This document shows positions 53,201 through 55,995 of a stretch of 64,000 nucleotides of DNA, piece after piece (position 1 is the stretch's first letter; each line of letters starts with the position of its first letter). A model generated the notes under the pieces. It made no database searches. It was given only the letters and a program-made list of their open reading frames with translations, and had not been told where the DNA came from. Origin of the DNA: Hofstenia miamia (lineage: Eukaryota > Xenacoelomorpha > Acoela > Hofsteniidae); NCBI GenBank assembly GCA_900660155.1, contig CABFPE010000140.1:720263-784262 (forward strand), in the 5' to 3' direction. A program made the position numbers and the translations under genes.

Positions 53201-55995
53201 TGCATTTGAAAATTATCCAAAAATTGACTTCTTTGAACATTTGTGGAGGGCCGATTAAATAGTGTAGTTAAAACGGAGCAAGTTTACATTCCACAAATTC
53301 CTGAAAAGGTCGGGCCGATTAAATCGTATAAAGACAGGTCTTAAATCTCTTGCGATTACCATCACCCCTTTTGGGATATTATTTTGCAGTGACTTCTATA
53401 TTTTTTAGCTGAGGTCTGAAAAGGTTGTGATTCATTTTGACACACATTTTCTAATGTAACTAAATGGTAGTAAATTTTTGGCATGAATGTAAAGAAAAAC
53501 CTACAATGATTGTGAACATCTTTCCGGTATAAAATCGGGTGAATTGCTGCTGCTATCTAAATTAATTGACATGTTAAAATATTTTATAAAATATTTTTTT
53601 ATAAAATAATATTATTTTANCTGTAAAGCCATCAATAATTACATTGCACATGTATAATACATCAGCTAAGACATTCCCTCAATCAAATATTCAGGCAATA
53701 AAACAATTAGCATCATACACAACAGTTTCAAATTTTACGATTGATATAATTATCTTCATAGTTTGGCTTTCTCAAATCACATTATTCTATATTACAAATT
53801 CGGATTTCTATATTACAAATGGTATTTTCTGAATTACATTTTTGACTTCCATATTACAATTTACCATTTTCGATATTACATCTGACGCTTTCTATACTGC
53901 AAAGATGAGTTCTATATTACAAATTCAGTCATCTATATTACAATTGACGCTTTCTATATTAAATCTGGAAATGGTGTAGTTTATATACTTAAGTCCATTC
54001 ACCTAAATAAATTTCTCATGCAACTTAAATTTTTAGATTCTGGATTTTGCCATTGTTTATCTTGTGAAAGCTAACTTGATTCTTGAAACCTATGAAAACT
54101 TGCGAACAAACACAATGTTTTGTTTCAATTGTGTCGGATGAACTGGCATATAAAATAAGGAAAGTTCAAAATCAGTCCAAATGAATTTCGAAATGAATCA
54201 TCCGTCATTACTGTCTATCAATCATTTCTTAAGACGGGGTTGGCAGAAGTGTATACATACATTAACGCTATGTAAAATTGCAATCAACATTGCCTGTTCC
54301 TGTAGTTGCTAATAAGCGATCCGCAGCGAACAATAATGCTAGATGATAGGCGCGCCTGACTCATTGTTATTGCTCGCGAAAATTCATTTGACAAGTAATA
54401 ACGTACGAACAAATTATTAACAAATTTAAAGAACTTACAGTTGGAGAATGAATGATTCTGCTGTAGAAAGCTGTTATATCTCAATTTTAATTTAATTTCG
54501 CTTTTTTATGTAGCTACATGAATTAAGAAGTTCCCTACTTGAATTTCATTATCAATAACATTTATCAGATAATCTCTCTTACTTTTGAAATGTATAATTA
54601 TCCTTATTTTCTATTGCAAATTAAGAATTGCCCTAAGTCCTTCATAAGATGTACATGCACAACTATATGATTAACACACCATAATTGATCGTGAGATTAA
54701 CATAATAATGATAATGAATTAGTGTAGCATGCTTTGGTACAAAGTTTCCAATTTTAAGTTATACGCTACATCTTAAGACTCTTAATATACATATATAATC
54801 AACCCAGGAAATAATATAATGACTGTTCATAACTCGCATCAAAGACGATACGCAATAAAATTTATCAGACCACAACACAAATTTTTACGAAGCTTTAAAT
54901 GCCTGATTCCTTTTAAGCGGGTGCAAACCACTGCGCAAAAGGTATAGAATAGGATGCACGCGGACAAAATAAACACTACTATTGAGTAAAAAACGATGAG
55001 AAATGCAATAACATAATAGATATAGACCGATGAATTTGCATAATTAACCAAATTTGTAGAACGCGGTATATATTTAAGGGCAAAAACTTGAAATTCATAA
55101 AATAATTAACTATTATTAAGCAAATTACAAGATCTAAACGTATATTCACGCAAATCTATACATTTTTGGTGTAAATCAAGTCGTTCTTACTTGAGATTTT
55201 TAAATAATGTGGAAATTTTATCGTTTATTTTGTCCGCGTGCACCATATTCTATAGCTTCGCCAACAAATTAATATTGTTTTAAAGCTGAAAAACCAATAA
55301 TCATTTGATTGAAAATCTCAAATAAATAAATAATAAAATAAGAGAAAAAAGTATTTTTTACAGAAGTCGATATTGTTGATGATGTTGCAAACTACACTGT
55401 TAATGTCCTAAAGTTTTATAAATTTCAATTTATGTATAGTAATATTATATTTGAAAATTTAATTGTATTACGCATAATAATAAAAGATCTAATTTTATTT
55501 TTTAATAATGTGGTTCCCAGATGTATTACGACTATAAAATACACATTTTAAGAAATTCACCTGCAGAATATACTGAACACGAGTACTGCTTAGCATATAT
55601 GCATGCAAAGTTTGAAGAACTTCTTTCCTCAATTCAACTTTTCGATCCCCTACTGTTTGTACTAATGATGGCAAGAGAGGCTTCATTGCTGCGTCGAGTT
55701 GTGGACCAGCACCAAATGAATTTATTGCAGCATGTGCTAAATCAACACAAGCTCGCCTTATACTACTATTTCTGTCCGATTCAAGTACATCAGCTACTGC
55801 AGAAAATAATCCAAAACTGAATTGACTACGTCCAGTTTTTAGCGCCTTAATAACACTTTCTAGTGCTGATAATCTAGCCGTGGCATTTGTACCATTGAGT
55901 TGATTAACAATTTCAGCTTCAACTGCTTCATCAGAGGACTCAAATGTGCCGGGTTCATATAAACGGCGATGAGAATCAATGGCGGCTGTCATTGC
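5076..55995 (-). CDS. TOGARAM1-like: TOGARAM1/crescerin-like ciliary TOG-array protein (23 exons)
   Basis: TOGARAM1 (crescerin; CHE-12 in worms) uses TOG domains to bind tubulin and regulate axonemal microtubules in cilia. Exons, 5' to 3' on the minus strand: 55995-55561, 40360-39984, 39940-39394, 33805-33599, 33015-32800, 32156-32102, 26567-26490, 26061-25937, 25813-25731, 24176-24090, 14825-14797 (tentative), 14262-14174, 13216-13108, 13066-12946, 12796-12713, 12314-11973, 11405-11247, 8637-8508, 7869-7769, 7608-7392, 7110-6894, 6719-6633, 5332-5076. From the ATG at 55992 this gives 4149 coding bases, 1382 residues plus stop, with every phase matching. Homology runs throughout: TOG1 (1-215), TOG2 (275-510), linker, TOG3 (865-1090), TOG4 (1145-1375). 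Characteristic stretches include DSKRRVRQ, RNSAAKK, QETRYYGRKM and NGLGEHP. Human TOGARAM1 is longer, about 1700 residues, mainly in the N-terminus and linker. TTTAG directly precedes GCAATG at the first exon, so an upstream 5' UTR exon or a trans-spliced leader is possible. Confidence 0.9.
6232..6262. repeat. (TA)n microsatellite
   Basis: About 31 bases of uninterrupted TA in the last TOGARAM intron. Similar tracts occur at 11449-11481, 12362-12399, 22589-22626, 22848-22895 and 26170-26202, all intronic. Confidence 0.9.
6633..6719 (-). CDS. TOGARAM1-like: TOGARAM exon 22: TOG4
   Basis: 87 nt: CLLQPLCLQAR aligns with LLLQPFCTKAQ. Acceptor ATATTTAG, donor CAA|GTGAGT. Phase 2 to phase 1, consistent with both neighbours. 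Confidence 0.88.
6894..7110 (-). CDS. TOGARAM1-like: TOGARAM exon 21: TOG4
   Basis: 217 nt: IFDGYIPRLTDNNSKIN, KLVPLLRDYFS and NMVIPQI are close to vertebrate TOG4. Acceptor ATAATAG, donor TTG|GTACGT. Confidence 0.9.
7392..7608 (-). CDS. TOGARAM1-like: TOGARAM exon 20: start of TOG4
   Basis: 217 nt: DFREREEGITLLNDLAKT and VLVGQNINQ match the first HEAT repeat of TOG4. Acceptor TTCATAG, donor CAA|GTAAGT. Confidence 0.88.
7769..7869 (-). CDS. TOGARAM1-like: TOGARAM exon 19: linker between TOG3 and TOG4
   Basis: 101 nt: GLGEHPNETPSAKLSRR aligns with GLGEIPLDTPSAKGRR of vertebrates. Acceptor GTTTTAG, donor CAG|GTGATT. Confidence 0.88.
8508..8637 (-). CDS. TOGARAM1-like: TOGARAM exon 18: end of TOG3, GC donor
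   Basis: 130 nt encoding YYGRKMLDVML...KYVQPQ. The only donor giving the homologous junction (NLKAN|GLGEHP) is AAT|GCAAGT, a GC-AG intron. Acceptor GTTTAG. Confidence 0.88.
9256..9360. repeat. GGGTYGGG-type repeat fragment
   Basis: A run of CCCGACCCAACCCAACCCAACC, then CGACGCGACGC and TGACCCGACTTG, ending AGTTGGGTTCG: a GC-rich island in AT-rich intron. Such strings occur inside or at the ends of hAT-type MITEs. Borders and class are uncertain. Confidence 0.35.
11247..11405 (-). CDS. TOGARAM1-like: TOGARAM exon 17: TOG3
   Basis: 159 nt ending LDSGQETR, which continues directly into YYGRKM of exon 18, as in vertebrate TOGARAM1. Acceptor CTGTTTAG, donor AAG|GTAAGT. Confidence 0.9.
11973..12314 (-). 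CDS. TOGARAM1-like: TOGARAM exon 16: TOG3 core
   Basis: 342 nt. NIRNLRSQVARQAIDVMRCLF and KTGESNGFIRDDVEKCLGTM are near-diagnostic for TOGARAM TOG3. Acceptor ATTTTAG, donor TCA|GTACGT. Confidence 0.93.
12713..12796 (-). CDS. TOGARAM1-like: TOGARAM exon 15: start of TOG3
   Basis: 84 nt: PLKASPEVELRRSMSQLHSDDW matches the SKPEIALTEALRLLADEDW start of TOG3. Acceptor ATATTTAG, donor TTG|GTAAGC, splitting the Trp codon. Confidence 0.88.
12946..13066 (-). CDS. TOGARAM1-like: TOGARAM exon 14: linker before TOG3
   Basis: 121 nt encoding APIAGKPPHTLRRKPIQQPQ, a proline-rich basic segment. Acceptor GTTTTAG, donor AGC|GTAAGT. Confidence 0.8.
13108..13216 (-). CDS. TOGARAM1-like: TOGARAM exon 13: charged linker
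   Basis: 109 nt, strongly basic and acidic (KIDGVKEARRREFEERKRG), probably helical. Acceptor GTTTAG, donor CATG|GTTAGT. Confidence 0.8.
14174..14262 (-). CDS. TOGARAM1-like: TOGARAM exon 12: linker
   Basis: 89 nt encoding LNKQHLYNAEEDVKYHT. Acceptor GTGTTTAG, donor GAT|GTACGT. Phase-compatible with exons 11 and 13. Confidence 0.7.
14797..14825 (-). CDS. TOGARAM1-like: TOGARAM exon 11: tentative 29-nt microexon
   Basis: 29 nt between AATTTAG and CAG|GTGAGA. It has exactly the phase (1+27+1) needed to link exon 10 to exon 12. Encodes about FCISLNKNA. Supported by phase and splice consensus only; LINE A lies in the intron between it and exon 10. Confidence 0.5.
14826..16070. other. Intron sequence, nothing recognised
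   Basis: AT-rich sequence between the tentative microexon and the 3' end of LINE A. No coding or repeat signal seen. Confidence 0.6.
16302..19028 (-). CDS. LINE A ORF2: AP-like endonuclease and reverse transcriptase
   Basis: About 908 codons are open from just after the ORF1 stop, 893 from the first possible GTG start. The N-terminal endonuclease has ANAHSL, the catalytic E in FITETWL, GDFNLP and SDHSF. The reverse transcriptase follows with SYRPIAILS, FLDISKAFD, GAPQGSV and the catalytic YVDD. The C-terminal part has ILLYASPCWWPS and a Cys-poor tail. No internal stop was seen, so the protein could be functional. It has no ATG near its start and shares the ORF1 frame, so its translation probably depends on ORF1 (readthrough or reinitiation). 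Confidence 0.9.
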   Translation of the reverse strand, partial: LSHSDVPPPRNSGFSVLLANAHSLVSLNRRLSFYNFFLQSPVDFIFITETWLDPAIADSVVFPNSTLKVLSRMDRSSGRHGGVLIASRLPNLDIRPISFDSLSFDFCCGCAVVLSDHIVSLLCVYNPPSKSAFRIPVADLSSMFESFHDQSTYLSRHLGFSIRPHFLVCGDFNLPTVCWNAFDSTDTYESAVLEVFACYSLEQLVFSPTSSSSLLDLVLCSHPDYIFDISVIPVPAKLSDHSFVSFNLFVNSTSPSANPAVPQYARFNSDFLSLNAALSSSLPVFSDSFSVDDWFTFFHQVISSYVPRRRKKRASLPFYFSSLTVHSLNKLESYKRHSGTTATPKLASLTEDVLNFMELDKVSFLSSFSSGSLQDSYSFLRSLHSKPELPNLRWNLRSAHSDLEKADLFNAYFASNFSVPVSMCPGPPAASPLIRLCDMVFSAHDISLMLKSCKLSGPCYPDGVPSFVIHETSSTLSIHLKHLYSFICSTKRYPACWKTSWISPLLKSNQLPSSQVTSYRPIAILSRLSIIFERLVFRYVFPKIRHLISSSQHGNLPGRSTITNLLTLIENCYFHSDSNDPGCIIFLDISKAFDRLPHSILLDKLRLFGFDVDFIELFQSYLTNRHQCVKINSSISSPVPITSGAPQGSVFAVLFFLVAINDLPHSVLNSSCLLYVDDTAIFDFGWSFASNIFSDLEHLSTWSSVNHLDFSTTKTCGISFSVAPPSDLPLPVNFAPHHTHLGVQLAANLNWTGHVSLRLRKANSSLFALFRNVPFNTSSAVKLSLFKSIPRAILLYASPCWWPSHALFHSMERFQKRAFKWISSLDYKDALLKFSTLPLSLYFHACDLLLFNRLLTRKLNLDPFDFIKFSNSCCTRSDDVVTFSIRRKKNIAPFTHFSIVLVLLLITS
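19029..19738 (-). pseudogene. LINE A ORF1, frameshifted
   Basis: It starts at ATG 19738 (MPPISLSDLKNLSDAQFASAVGGLKKDA) and must shift frame twice (around 19580 and 19500) to reach the last frame. That frame carries a proline/serine-rich stretch and an RRM-like part (KAHIYVGRFAASVSTSDVADHL) and ends with TGA at 19031-19029. ORF1 proteins of this type bind RNA. The final frame is the same as ORF2. Confidence 0.7.
19776..24089. other. Intron sequence, nothing coding recognised
   Basis: AT-rich TOGARAM intron (5' part). It contains two long TA tracts (22589-22626, 22848-22895) and several short open frames with no protein-like character. Confidence 0.6.
24090..24176 (-). CDS. TOGARAM1-like: TOGARAM exon 10: linker
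   Basis: 87 nt with only one open frame (TRKENIDPKKHNF). Acceptor AATTTAG, donor TCA|GTAAGT. It does not join exon 12 in phase, so a short exon must lie between. Confidence 0.7.
25731..25813 (-). CDS. TOGARAM1-like: TOGARAM exon 9: conserved basic motif
   Basis: Encodes KALNAVRNSAAKKKAERK, equivalent to the conserved LRSLRNSAAKKRAK patch of vertebrate TOGARAM1. Acceptor ATTTTAG, donor TGG|GTACTT. Confidence 0.88.
25937..26061 (-). CDS. TOGARAM1-like: TOGARAM exon 8: linker
   Basis: 125 nt encoding KPQLVRSASRDKR and EIEDVPLDE. Acceptor GATTTTAG, donor GAG|GTAAGC. Conservation is weak, but phase and splice sites are clean. Confidence 0.8.
26490..26567 (-). CDS. TOGARAM1-like: TOGARAM exon 7: linker
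   Basis: 78 nt, serine/threonine-rich (DDTNDTVLSSGYSS). The phase fixes the acceptor as GGTTTTAG; a CAG seven bases upstream gives the wrong phase with exon 6. Donor CAG|GTTTGT. Confidence 0.75.
27221..27250 (-). CDS. Candidate optional 30-nt microexon of TOGARAM
   Basis: A 30-nt open segment lies between CGTTTTAG and GTAAGT. It has a 2+27+1 phase, so it can be inserted between exons 6 and 7 without changing the frame (adds about DNEDVNQLNL). Only the splice signals and the phase support it. Confidence 0.35.
27251..32101. other. Long intron, nothing recognised
   Basis: AT-rich sequence between exons 6 and 7, apart from the candidate microexon. No transposon ends, RNA genes or protein-like frames were seen. 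Confidence 0.55.
32102..32156 (-). CDS. TOGARAM1-like: TOGARAM exon 6: linker
   Basis: 55 nt encoding KPVIPPPVKPTWAKKISS, similar to the proline-rich KPVPPIP segment of the family. Acceptor AATTTAG, donor CCG|GTAAGC. Confidence 0.8.
32280..32640 (-). mobile_element. LINE reverse transcriptase relic
   Basis: Pieces in three frames read ASLLGVELQYNLKW, then IITKAAKRLHFIYVLK and YCVPLWHFSVTKA, then NDIERIQKRVMK and PFPHLSYHEALVI. This is the usual order at the C-terminal end of a CR1/L2-like reverse transcriptase. Frameshifts and a stop show it is dead. It lies in the intron between TOGARAM exons 5 and 6. Confidence 0.75.
32800..33015 (-). CDS. TOGARAM1-like: TOGARAM exon 5: linker
   Basis: 72 codons, phase 0 at both ends. 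APDIEW and LVLSAGRSKAVFPWN correspond to the DTDW and VLSAGKGKNKLPW regions of vertebrate TOGARAM1. Acceptor CCCTTAG, donor AAA|GTTAGT. Confidence 0.88.
33340..33420 (+). repeat. GC-rich island, possible SINE-like fragment
   Basis: A GC-rich patch (GGGGTTGGCGGGCAAGGCC, GGTTCAGGTCC, TTTCCCACCC) in AT-rich intron. GGTTCAGGTCC weakly resembles a pol III B box. No clear A box or tail, so the class is uncertain. Confidence 0.2.
33599..33805 (-). CDS. TOGARAM1-like: TOGARAM exon 4: end of TOG2
   Basis: 69 codons, phase 0 at both ends. ASLECIAVLAQLMG and MNAVKARIARRQLP match the last helices of TOG2. Acceptor ATTTTAG, donor CCG|GTAAAA. Confidence 0.9.
34155..37733 (-). mobile_element. P element (THAP-transposase DNA transposon), apparently intact
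   Basis: Both ends carry CAAGGACGCTCTAAATAA followed after 0-2 mismatches by AGGACT, in inverted orientation (34155 and 37733). The flanks are ATATATAT on both sides, consistent with an 8-bp target duplication, although the site is itself a TA microsatellite. Length is 3579 bp. The single gene has a two-exon structure on the minus strand. Short near-perfect termini and an uninterrupted gene suggest recent activity. It lies in the TOGARAM intron between exons 3 and 4. Confidence 0.9.
34347..37553 (-). CDS. P-element/THAP9-like transposase (2 exons)
   Basis: Exon 1 is 37553-37422 and exon 2 is 36782-34347, joined AAG|GTATAG...TTTAG|AAA, giving 855 residues. The N-terminal THAP zinc finger is complete: C5-x4-C10, W35, C54-x2-H57, where the last pair exists only after splicing. 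A long helical region follows, then the catalytic domain typical of P transposases (LIDEIYIKPS, TDNFSVNQAFFKEF and TDRLEGEFGVIRQLNGGN), then a Cys-rich C-terminus. The THAP finger binds the element ends. No frameshift or stop was found. The ATG at 36764 would miss half of the THAP finger, so I chose the upstream exon. Confidence 0.9.
37948..39049. mobile_element. Non-autonomous hAT-like element
   Basis: It starts CAGTGACGTGCA and ends, read inward on the other strand, CACAGGCGTGCA (9 of 12 matching). It is flanked on both sides by the perfect 8-bp repeat GTACCGGT (37940-37947 and 39050-39057). An 8-bp duplication with CA...TG ends is the hAT signature. Length is 1102 bp. The interior has a short GC-richer patch around 38540-38680 and no transposase. 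Confidence 0.75.
39394..39940 (-). CDS. TOGARAM1-like: TOGARAM exon 3: TOG2
   Basis: Contains FGVIRRDV..RL, DWSVRFGAIEELK, the intra-HEAT loops and DSKRRVRQ at its end, all aligning with TOG2. The donor is CAG|GTATTA, the acceptor ATTTTAG. Confidence 0.9.
39984..40360 (-). CDS. TOGARAM1-like: TOGARAM exon 2: end of TOG1
   Basis: It begins GTT TAC TGT after a TTTTTAG acceptor and ends GCAGG|GTAAAA. FRSYIEQMPANLQNIYKRR matches the end of TOG1 in TOGARAM proteins. It joins exon 1 in frame across an intron of about 15 kb. Confidence 0.88.
40361..42426. other. Intron 1 (3' part), nothing recognised
   Basis: AT-rich sequence without protein-like frames. A slightly GC-richer patch at 41380-41450 is unassigned. 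Confidence 0.55.
42427..44064 (-). mobile_element. Tc1-like transposon, intact, with doubled terminal repeats
   Basis: The outer ends are CAGTAGTG(C/A)(T/C)(T/T)AAAAGTAATGAAACAC in inverted orientation, flanked by TA on both sides. A second inner copy of the motif lies about 185-200 bases in from each end (42613-42637 direct, 43842-43864 inverted), an IR/DR layout like that of Sleeping Beauty and other Tc1 elements. Length is 1638 bp. It sits in TOGARAM intron 1, in the same orientation as the gene. Confidence 0.92.
42736..43740 (-). CDS. Tc1-like transposase, DD35E
   Basis: 334 residues from the ATG at 43740 (MPKYTPEEI); the upstream ATG at 43797 adds 19 residues unlike the family. An N-terminal paired-type helix-turn-helix (GLGVRAISRLVNSSAATVSRLI) is followed by a GRPS hook and a second HTH (YSKSSVRRILQKLGL). 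The DDE domain has IVFSDEAKI, FQHDGAPCHTA and PSQSPDLNIIEHFW. There are 35 residues between the second Asp and the Glu, one more than in classical Tc1. The length is usual for the family. No frameshift or stop, so it could be active. Confidence 0.93.
   Translation of the reverse strand: MPKYTPEEIRNLIISKHLEGLGVRAISRLVNSSAATVSRLIKRFNAEGSTEVKKKSGRPSKSTSGDMRLLSRMARANPTLNATQLRQGWCNGGAYSKSSVRRILQKLGLVSRVAAQKPKITRKQRMARLNWCRSNQGNRDLDWANIVFSDEAKIELHPRRRTIVRRPPGAEQRGKPRYTAKTVKFGGGSLMIWGFIKKCGLRKVVRVDTNLNSREYCSLLSQNLLPYLSPDDVFQHDGAPCHTARATKQFLEENGVALLGDWPSQSPDLNIIEHFWAILKKKVAEHRPANLGLLWELVEKEFYAISDEMITNLYDSLPRRMDTVVRCRGNFGHY
44065..46354. other. Intron 1, nothing recognised
   Basis: AT-rich sequence; short open frames without protein character. 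Confidence 0.55.
46355..46515 (-). CDS. Possible terminal exon of an unidentified gene
   Basis: After a CACTTTTAG acceptor, an open frame of about 53 residues reads LSSLPGDYTFAGRKLRLIKE and then FRPTLDYVIGHPGQSPNRIF, ending KYGVVAHN and a TAG stop. Its composition (aromatic, Gly, Pro, Arg) looks like real protein and unlike the surrounding AT-rich shadow frames. AATAAA follows about 120 bases downstream (46235-46230). I do not recognise the family. It could be the last exon of a gene nested in TOGARAM intron 1, an alternative TOGARAM terminal exon, or a retroposed fragment. No partner exon was found with confidence. Confidence 0.4.
46516..48767. other. Intron 1, nothing firmly recognised
   Basis: Contains an (AAT)n tract near 46720-46745 and two long AT-rich frames on the plus strand (46891-47076, 47229-47543). 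I cannot assign these to any family. Confidence 0.45.
49118..49380 (+). repeat. Left terminal inverted repeat with nine 21-bp phased motifs
   Basis: The motif TGTAATATAGAA, some copies degenerate, has its AA at 49134, 49155, 49176, 49196, 49217, 49238, 49259, 49280 and 49301: spacing 21 bp except one of 20. Nearly the same array occurs at 48768-49030 (one unit 2 bases shorter) and, inverted, at 53712-53976. Regular subterminal motifs are usually transposase-binding sites; that role here is inference. Confidence 0.85.
49471..49878 (+). CDS. RING-H2 and helix-turn-helix part of a transposase (copy 1, cut by N)
   Basis: Starts ATGAAAGTAACTGACG. The RING-H2 finger is complete: CSIC, then CMHLFHSNC, then CPLC (C3-H2-C3 pattern, residues about 7-50). 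A linker leads to a helix-turn-helix-like segment (DWVSLAKTLCVKYKTAYSWI) and a GKGGKKPK basic hook, as in IS630/Tc1/mariner DNA-binding regions. The frame is still open (WLEED) when it meets the N at 49879. RING-H2 fingers usually act as E3 ubiquitin ligases; in front of a transposase this is unfamiliar to me. The following copy shows what lies downstream. Confidence 0.8.
49880..51084 (+). pseudogene. RING-HTH-DDE transposase (copy 2, broken)
   Basis: The RING-HTH part repeats copy 1 almost exactly, but TGG becomes TGA at about 50267-50269. After this stop the frame continues to about 50416, where the 17-bp string AAGAGTTTCACTACCAA is present twice and the frame is lost. From 50419 the DDE domain is open for 221 residues: YIIWIDESN, IIIVCDNAPCHS and YSPQLNPVESIW give the catalytic D, D and E, with 84 residues between the two Asp and 32 between the second Asp and Glu (DD32E). 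The C-terminus is EILSVQ-like and ends LENLDVGI. The intact form would join all three parts in one protein. Confidence 0.8.
51600..51718 (-). repeat. Right terminal repeat, internally shortened
   Basis: Units 1 and 2 are followed by a unit that passes straight into the sequence normally found after unit 9. Six 21-bp units (about 125 bp) are thus missing compared with 53712-53976. Confidence 0.8.
51780..53048 (+). pseudogene. Broken piggyBac-type transposase and 3' end
   Basis: Pieces in order: SRNRFKEIMRHLRFDD and LTVDEQLFPTKNR (first catalytic Asp), QYMANKPDK.GIKFWFLVE, GEFVTLQLLAPYKNKGYY then CDNFFTSLEL (second Asp), FGVDVLDQM (third Asp), YILYKKVVDGGISRRDFMKKL, and a C-terminal Cys-rich domain (CRHCHTNKTNNCCAYCHYPT). 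Several frameshifts, a 21-N gap with duplicated flanks, and a deletion of about 30 residues after DVLDQM kill it. The end GACGCTCTAGTG abuts TTAA (53045-53048), as expected for piggyBac. The left TTAA end is missing. It is joined directly to the RING transposon and to a relic of that element's terminal array (51745-51805). Confidence 0.75.
53049..53619. other. Unassigned sequence between piggyBac end and N joint
   Basis: AT-rich, no protein-like frame; ends in a TATTTTATAAAATA-rich patch at the single N (53620). Confidence 0.5.
53977..54942. other. Intron 1 (5' part), nothing recognised
   Basis: AT-rich; no open frame of note. Confidence 0.5.
54943..55254. mobile_element. Short inverted-repeat element (MITE-like)
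   Basis: Two 32-bp ends, TATAGAATA..., GCACGCGGACAAAATAAAC, are inverted with 30 of 32 bases identical (54943-54974 and 55223-55254), enclosing about 250 bp. The inner AAAAAACGATGAGAAATGCA and GATATAGACCGATGA segments recur at 63810-63935. Family unknown. Confidence 0.55.
55561..55995 (-). CDS. TOGARAM1-like: TOGARAM exon 1: start codon and first half of TOG1
   Basis: The ATG is at 55992. It encodes 144 residues of HEAT-like helices (DRKVELRKEVLQTLH matches the conserved intra-HEAT loop). The donor is CAG|GTGAAT, phase 0. A TTTAG acceptor lies three bases before the ATG, so this is probably not the first transcribed exon. Confidence 0.85.

Larger units (their letters stand above)
48768..53976. 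mobile_element. Nest of a RING-DDE TIR transposon with duplicated pieces and a piggyBac relic
   Basis: The outer ends are CACCATTTCCAGATTTAATA (48768) and its inverse (53976), each bordered by TA. The outer inverted repeats are about 262 bp (48768-49030 and 53712-53976). A second left end begins at 49118 and a second right end finishes at 51718, so one 2.6-kb element (49118-51718) is complete apart from its broken gene. The subterminal sequence CTGTAAAGCCATCAATAATT occurs at 51488 and again at 53621, directly after an N. TA borders and the DDE protein place it in the IS630/Tc1/mariner superfamily. Joints at 49109, 49879, 52076-52096 and 53620 mean the real number of copies is unknown. Confidence 0.8.

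Noticed and set aside
54437-54460. Possible small exon ending in GTAAGT within intron 1
   Set aside because: TOGARAM exons 1 and 2 already join in phase with unbroken homology, and no other transcript supports it.
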